Part shown: piece by piece, positions 6,352-7,758 of the stretch | How the letters are laid out: the number at the start of each line of letters is the position of its first letter | Position numbering within the stretch: the stretch's first letter is position 1 | Assembly: GCA_029573975.1 (NCBI GenBank) | Contig: JAKQBU010000380.1 | Coordinates: forward strand, 1 to 7,758 | Source: Planctomycetota bacterium | GTDB lineage: Bacteria > Planctomycetota > Phycisphaerae > Sedimentisphaerales > SM23-30 | Direction: 5' to 3' | Length of the DNA: 7,758 nucleotides | Notes under the pieces: model-generated | Database searches by the model: none | What the model was told of the DNA's origin: nothing | The model's input: the letters and a program-made list of their open reading frames with translations, nothing else | Position numbers and translations under genes: made by a program

Positions 6352-6709
6352 ACAGAGCAGTGAGATGTATGGTGTTTCGGGCCGGAACTATAACCGGATG
6401 ACGCACGAGCATGTGGATGTGCTGCAGAATATCGAATTTGTGCTGGTTTCGGCCTATCGCGACCATCCGGAGCTGGATGACCGGGTGATGGCCGCGGCGC
6501 TGCGCATCGCCATCGCCGGCGGGGAGGCGGCCGATGAGCCGACGGCCGGGGTGGTGCAGGCCCTGGCGGATATCCGGGAGATTCGGCCGGATGTGTCGGA
6601 GGAACTCTGGGAGAATGGCCTGAAGGTGGTGCTGCGTTCGGTGCACAATCATTCCGGGCTGGAGCCGGGCGATACCGGCTATCTGGATTTTGTGTCCAGT
6701 TTTATGTAA
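6323..6709 (+). CDS. Small soluble protein of unknown family, last gene of the permease operon
   Basis: A 128-residue protein whose start overlaps the permease gene by 29 bases in another frame and is driven by a perfect AAGGAGG. I do not recognise the family. It has no signal peptide or membrane segment and no cysteine. The N-terminus is basic (LRKLRRK, 4-10), followed by predicted amphipathic helices around HVDVLQNIEFVLVSAY, DDRVMAAALRIAIAG, AGVVQALADIREI and WENGLKVVLRSVHNH, and the C-terminus is GYLDFVSSFM. A largely helical cytoplasmic protein that could contact membrane or phosphoprotein through its basic start is a reasonable reading. Co-translation with the permease suggests a partner or regulator of it or of the EIIA-CBS protein. 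Codon style matches its operon neighbours, and the coding frame and start are well supported even though function is not. Confidence 0.8.
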   Translation: MSMLRKLRRKQSSEMYGVSGRNYNRMTHEHVDVLQNIEFVLVSAYRDHPELDDRVMAAALRIAIAGGEAADEPTAGVVQALADIREIRPDVSEELWENGLKVVLRSVHNHSGLEPGDTGYLDFVSSFM

Positions 6710-6865
6710 AAAACAGAACTCCCGGCCCAATACCCAATACCATGCCCTCGCTGATGTTGGTATGAACTTGAAATGGTTCCACAGCTGCTTTTACCAGTGT
6801 CGTGGCAGTGTAGGCTGTGTTCCTATTTTGTAAGATGGGGCGTGTCCCACCGCTATTCCTTGGTA
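6710..6865. other. Unexplained stretch between the operon and the Rhs fragment
   Basis: No gene is convincing here. The sequence lacks the C/G-ending codon style of its surroundings in the plus-strand frames. It holds a tandem CCCAATA x2 (6726-6739), a long-loop inverted pair CACAGC (6780-6785)/GCTGTG (6814-6819), and a minus-strand open frame ending at 6702 whose tail reads TATTLVKAAVEPFQVHTNIS, which has no visible ribosome site. No clear terminator for the operon was found. It probably contains the breakpoint where the 5' part of the Rhs gene was lost. Confidence 0.4.
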
Positions 6866-7162
6866 TGTGTGTTCGGCGGCGGGCGGCTGCCGCTGACGGC
6901 AACCGGCATAACCGTCCTGCTGGCCATGGGTTACGGAATATGGAATACCCGTCGGCGCCGGCGGGCGATTGTCGGCCAGGATCCCTTCGACGGCTATGAT
7001 GAGTTCTATGTCCGCAATCCCTGGCGGCAGGGGATCGCCGCTACCCTGATCGTCGGCCTGACCCTCTTCAGTACGCCGCAGGAGGTCTTCGCCGGTACGC
7101 CCGTCTATCAGCCGGTCTTTTATTATTACCTGCCGGCCACCTGGGCTCCTCCTCGATTTTGA
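6773..7162 (+). pseudogene. Rhs/YD gene remnant upstream of the frameshift (pre-core membrane segments)
   Basis: This frame is open from 6755 to a TGA at 7160-7162, with an ATG at 6773 that has no ribosome site. From about 6865 onward the codons are strongly C/G-ending and the product looks real: a hydrophobic helix (LPLTATGITVLLAMGYGIW), a basic stop-transfer NTRRRRRAI, a polar stretch QDPFDGYDEFYVRNPW, a second hydrophobic segment (GIAATLIVGLTLFS) ending EVFAG, then VFYYYLPA. The last piece is the lead-in to the Rhs core, which usually reads YYY..DHLGS. Here the frame then continues as TWAPPRF and stops, while GHLGSSS appears in the frame one base away. The long YD-repeat N-terminus that Rhs proteins normally have is absent, so this is a 5'-truncated and frameshifted remnant. 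The membrane segments before the core are my inference from hydrophobicity. Confidence 0.6.
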
Positions 7163-7758
7163 CCGACCGGGATGGCGATCTGGTCCAGCAATATGTCTAT
7201 AAGCCCTACGGCGAGGAGCAATACAAGCATCCTACCAGCCCCGCCAATCCCTCACACCGCTACACCGGCCAGATGCTGGATACCGATGCCGATCTGTACT
7301 ACTACGGCTCCCGCTACTACGACGCCAAGCTGGGCCGCTTCATCCAGCCGGACAGCGTCTTCCCCGTCGATCCCACGACCACCTCCCAGGCCCTCAACCG
7401 GTATAGCTACTGCAACAATAATCCGGTTATCTATACGGATCCCAGTGGTAACATCTTTGGTATCGACGATATTCTTGTGGCTGTTATCGTTGGTTCTGTT
7501 TTGGGTGGTGCATCTACTGCAGCGCAAGGTGGTAGTTTTTGGAAAGGAGCTGCTTATGGAGCCTTGGGAGGTGCACTCGGCCTAGCAGGAGGATTAGGTG
7601 GTTTTGCATTGGGTTCTGGCCTTGGATTTTCCGCGGGCAGTTTGGGAACTGCTGCCTGCATCGGCTTGGGTTCTGCTGCGGGTGGTGCCTTAAGTGCTTA
7701 TATTACTGGTGGTGATCCGGCTATGGCGGCCATTACCTCAGGAATTAGTGCGGGGATT
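7135..7758 (+). CDS. Rhs repeat-associated core plus variable C-terminal tip (broken, runs off the window)
   Basis: The frame starting GHLGSSSILTDRDG (7135) is open to the window edge and has no credible start of its own; upstream it closes at a TGA at 7000-7002. It carries the Rhs-associated core: VQQYVYKPYGEEQY, HRYTGQMLDTDADLYYYGSR, YYDAKLGRFIQPDS, then NRYSYCNNNPVIYTDPSG at the core boundary. Rhs/YD proteins are large secreted or surface shells whose C-terminal tips are often toxins. After DPSG the product becomes a glycine/alanine-rich hydrophobic region (GSVLGGASTAAQGG, YGALGGALGLAGGLGGF), common ahead of a toxin domain, but any toxin or immunity gene lies beyond the window. Hand-counted third-position GC falls from 74/96 codons (core, 7162-7449) to 33/103 (tip, 7450-7758). 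With the frameshift and the missing N-terminus, the gene is probably a silent or orphan cassette unless the shift is a sequencing error. Confidence 0.75.

Noticed and set aside
6762..6833. 23-codon frame encoding a cysteine-containing peptide (MNLKWFHSCFYQCRGSVGCV...)
   Set aside because: It has no ribosome-binding site or promoter and overlaps another open frame; it is too short to support without conservation.
7172..7585. 137-codon plus-strand frame overlapping the Rhs core
   Set aside because: The Rhs core motifs are in the adjacent frame; this frame gives low-complexity Ser/Thr/Pro sequence.

Overview
The window looks like a bacterial chromosome segment of moderately high GC. A strongly G/C-ending codon style dominates most genes. 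A secreted serpin, a PtsN-like EIIA fused to CBS domains next to an ion-transporter-superfamily permease, and an Rhs/YD-type protein with membrane segments just before its core would fit a Planctomycetes/Verrucomicrobia/Lentisphaerae-type (PVC) anaerobe. That placement is an impression from gene content, not a proven assignment. No rRNA, tRNA, CRISPR array or recognisable insertion sequence was seen.

Region 1 (1-2489): the last 41 codons of an unidentified plus-strand gene converge on a minus-strand gene for an exported prolyl oligopeptidase (family S9A, complete Ser562/Asp647/His681 triad). An AT-rich hairpin overlaps the two gene ends. The 198 bases between the oligopeptidase and the divergent serpin hold two perfect palindromes and candidate divergent promoters.

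Region 2 (2490-3764): a complete exported serpin with an inhibitory-type hinge (EEGTEAAAAT) and a predicted P1 lysine. A secreted serine peptidase and a secreted serine-protease inhibitor therefore share one divergent control region.

Region 3 (3765-6709): a good sigma70-like promoter (TTGACC-17-CATAAT) with an inverted repeat inside it precedes a tight three-gene operon. The genes encode a PTS EIIA-type-2 + CBS-pair protein, a 498-residue ArsB/NhaD/SLC13-like permease, and a 128-residue soluble protein of unknown family. The last gene starts inside the permease gene behind a perfect AAGGAGG. The likely logic is a transporter gated by phosphotransfer and nucleotide sensing, with the small protein as a co-translated partner. 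This is the best candidate here for a poorly described system.

Region 4 (6710-7758, cut by the window end): about 150 bases of unexplained sequence, then the 3' part of an Rhs/YD gene that lacks its long N-terminal repeat region and carries an apparent one-base frameshift at the start of the core. Third-position GC drops from about 77% in the core to about 32% in the tip, close to the DPSG motif. This is the signature of a conserved Rhs core joined to a replaceable tip.
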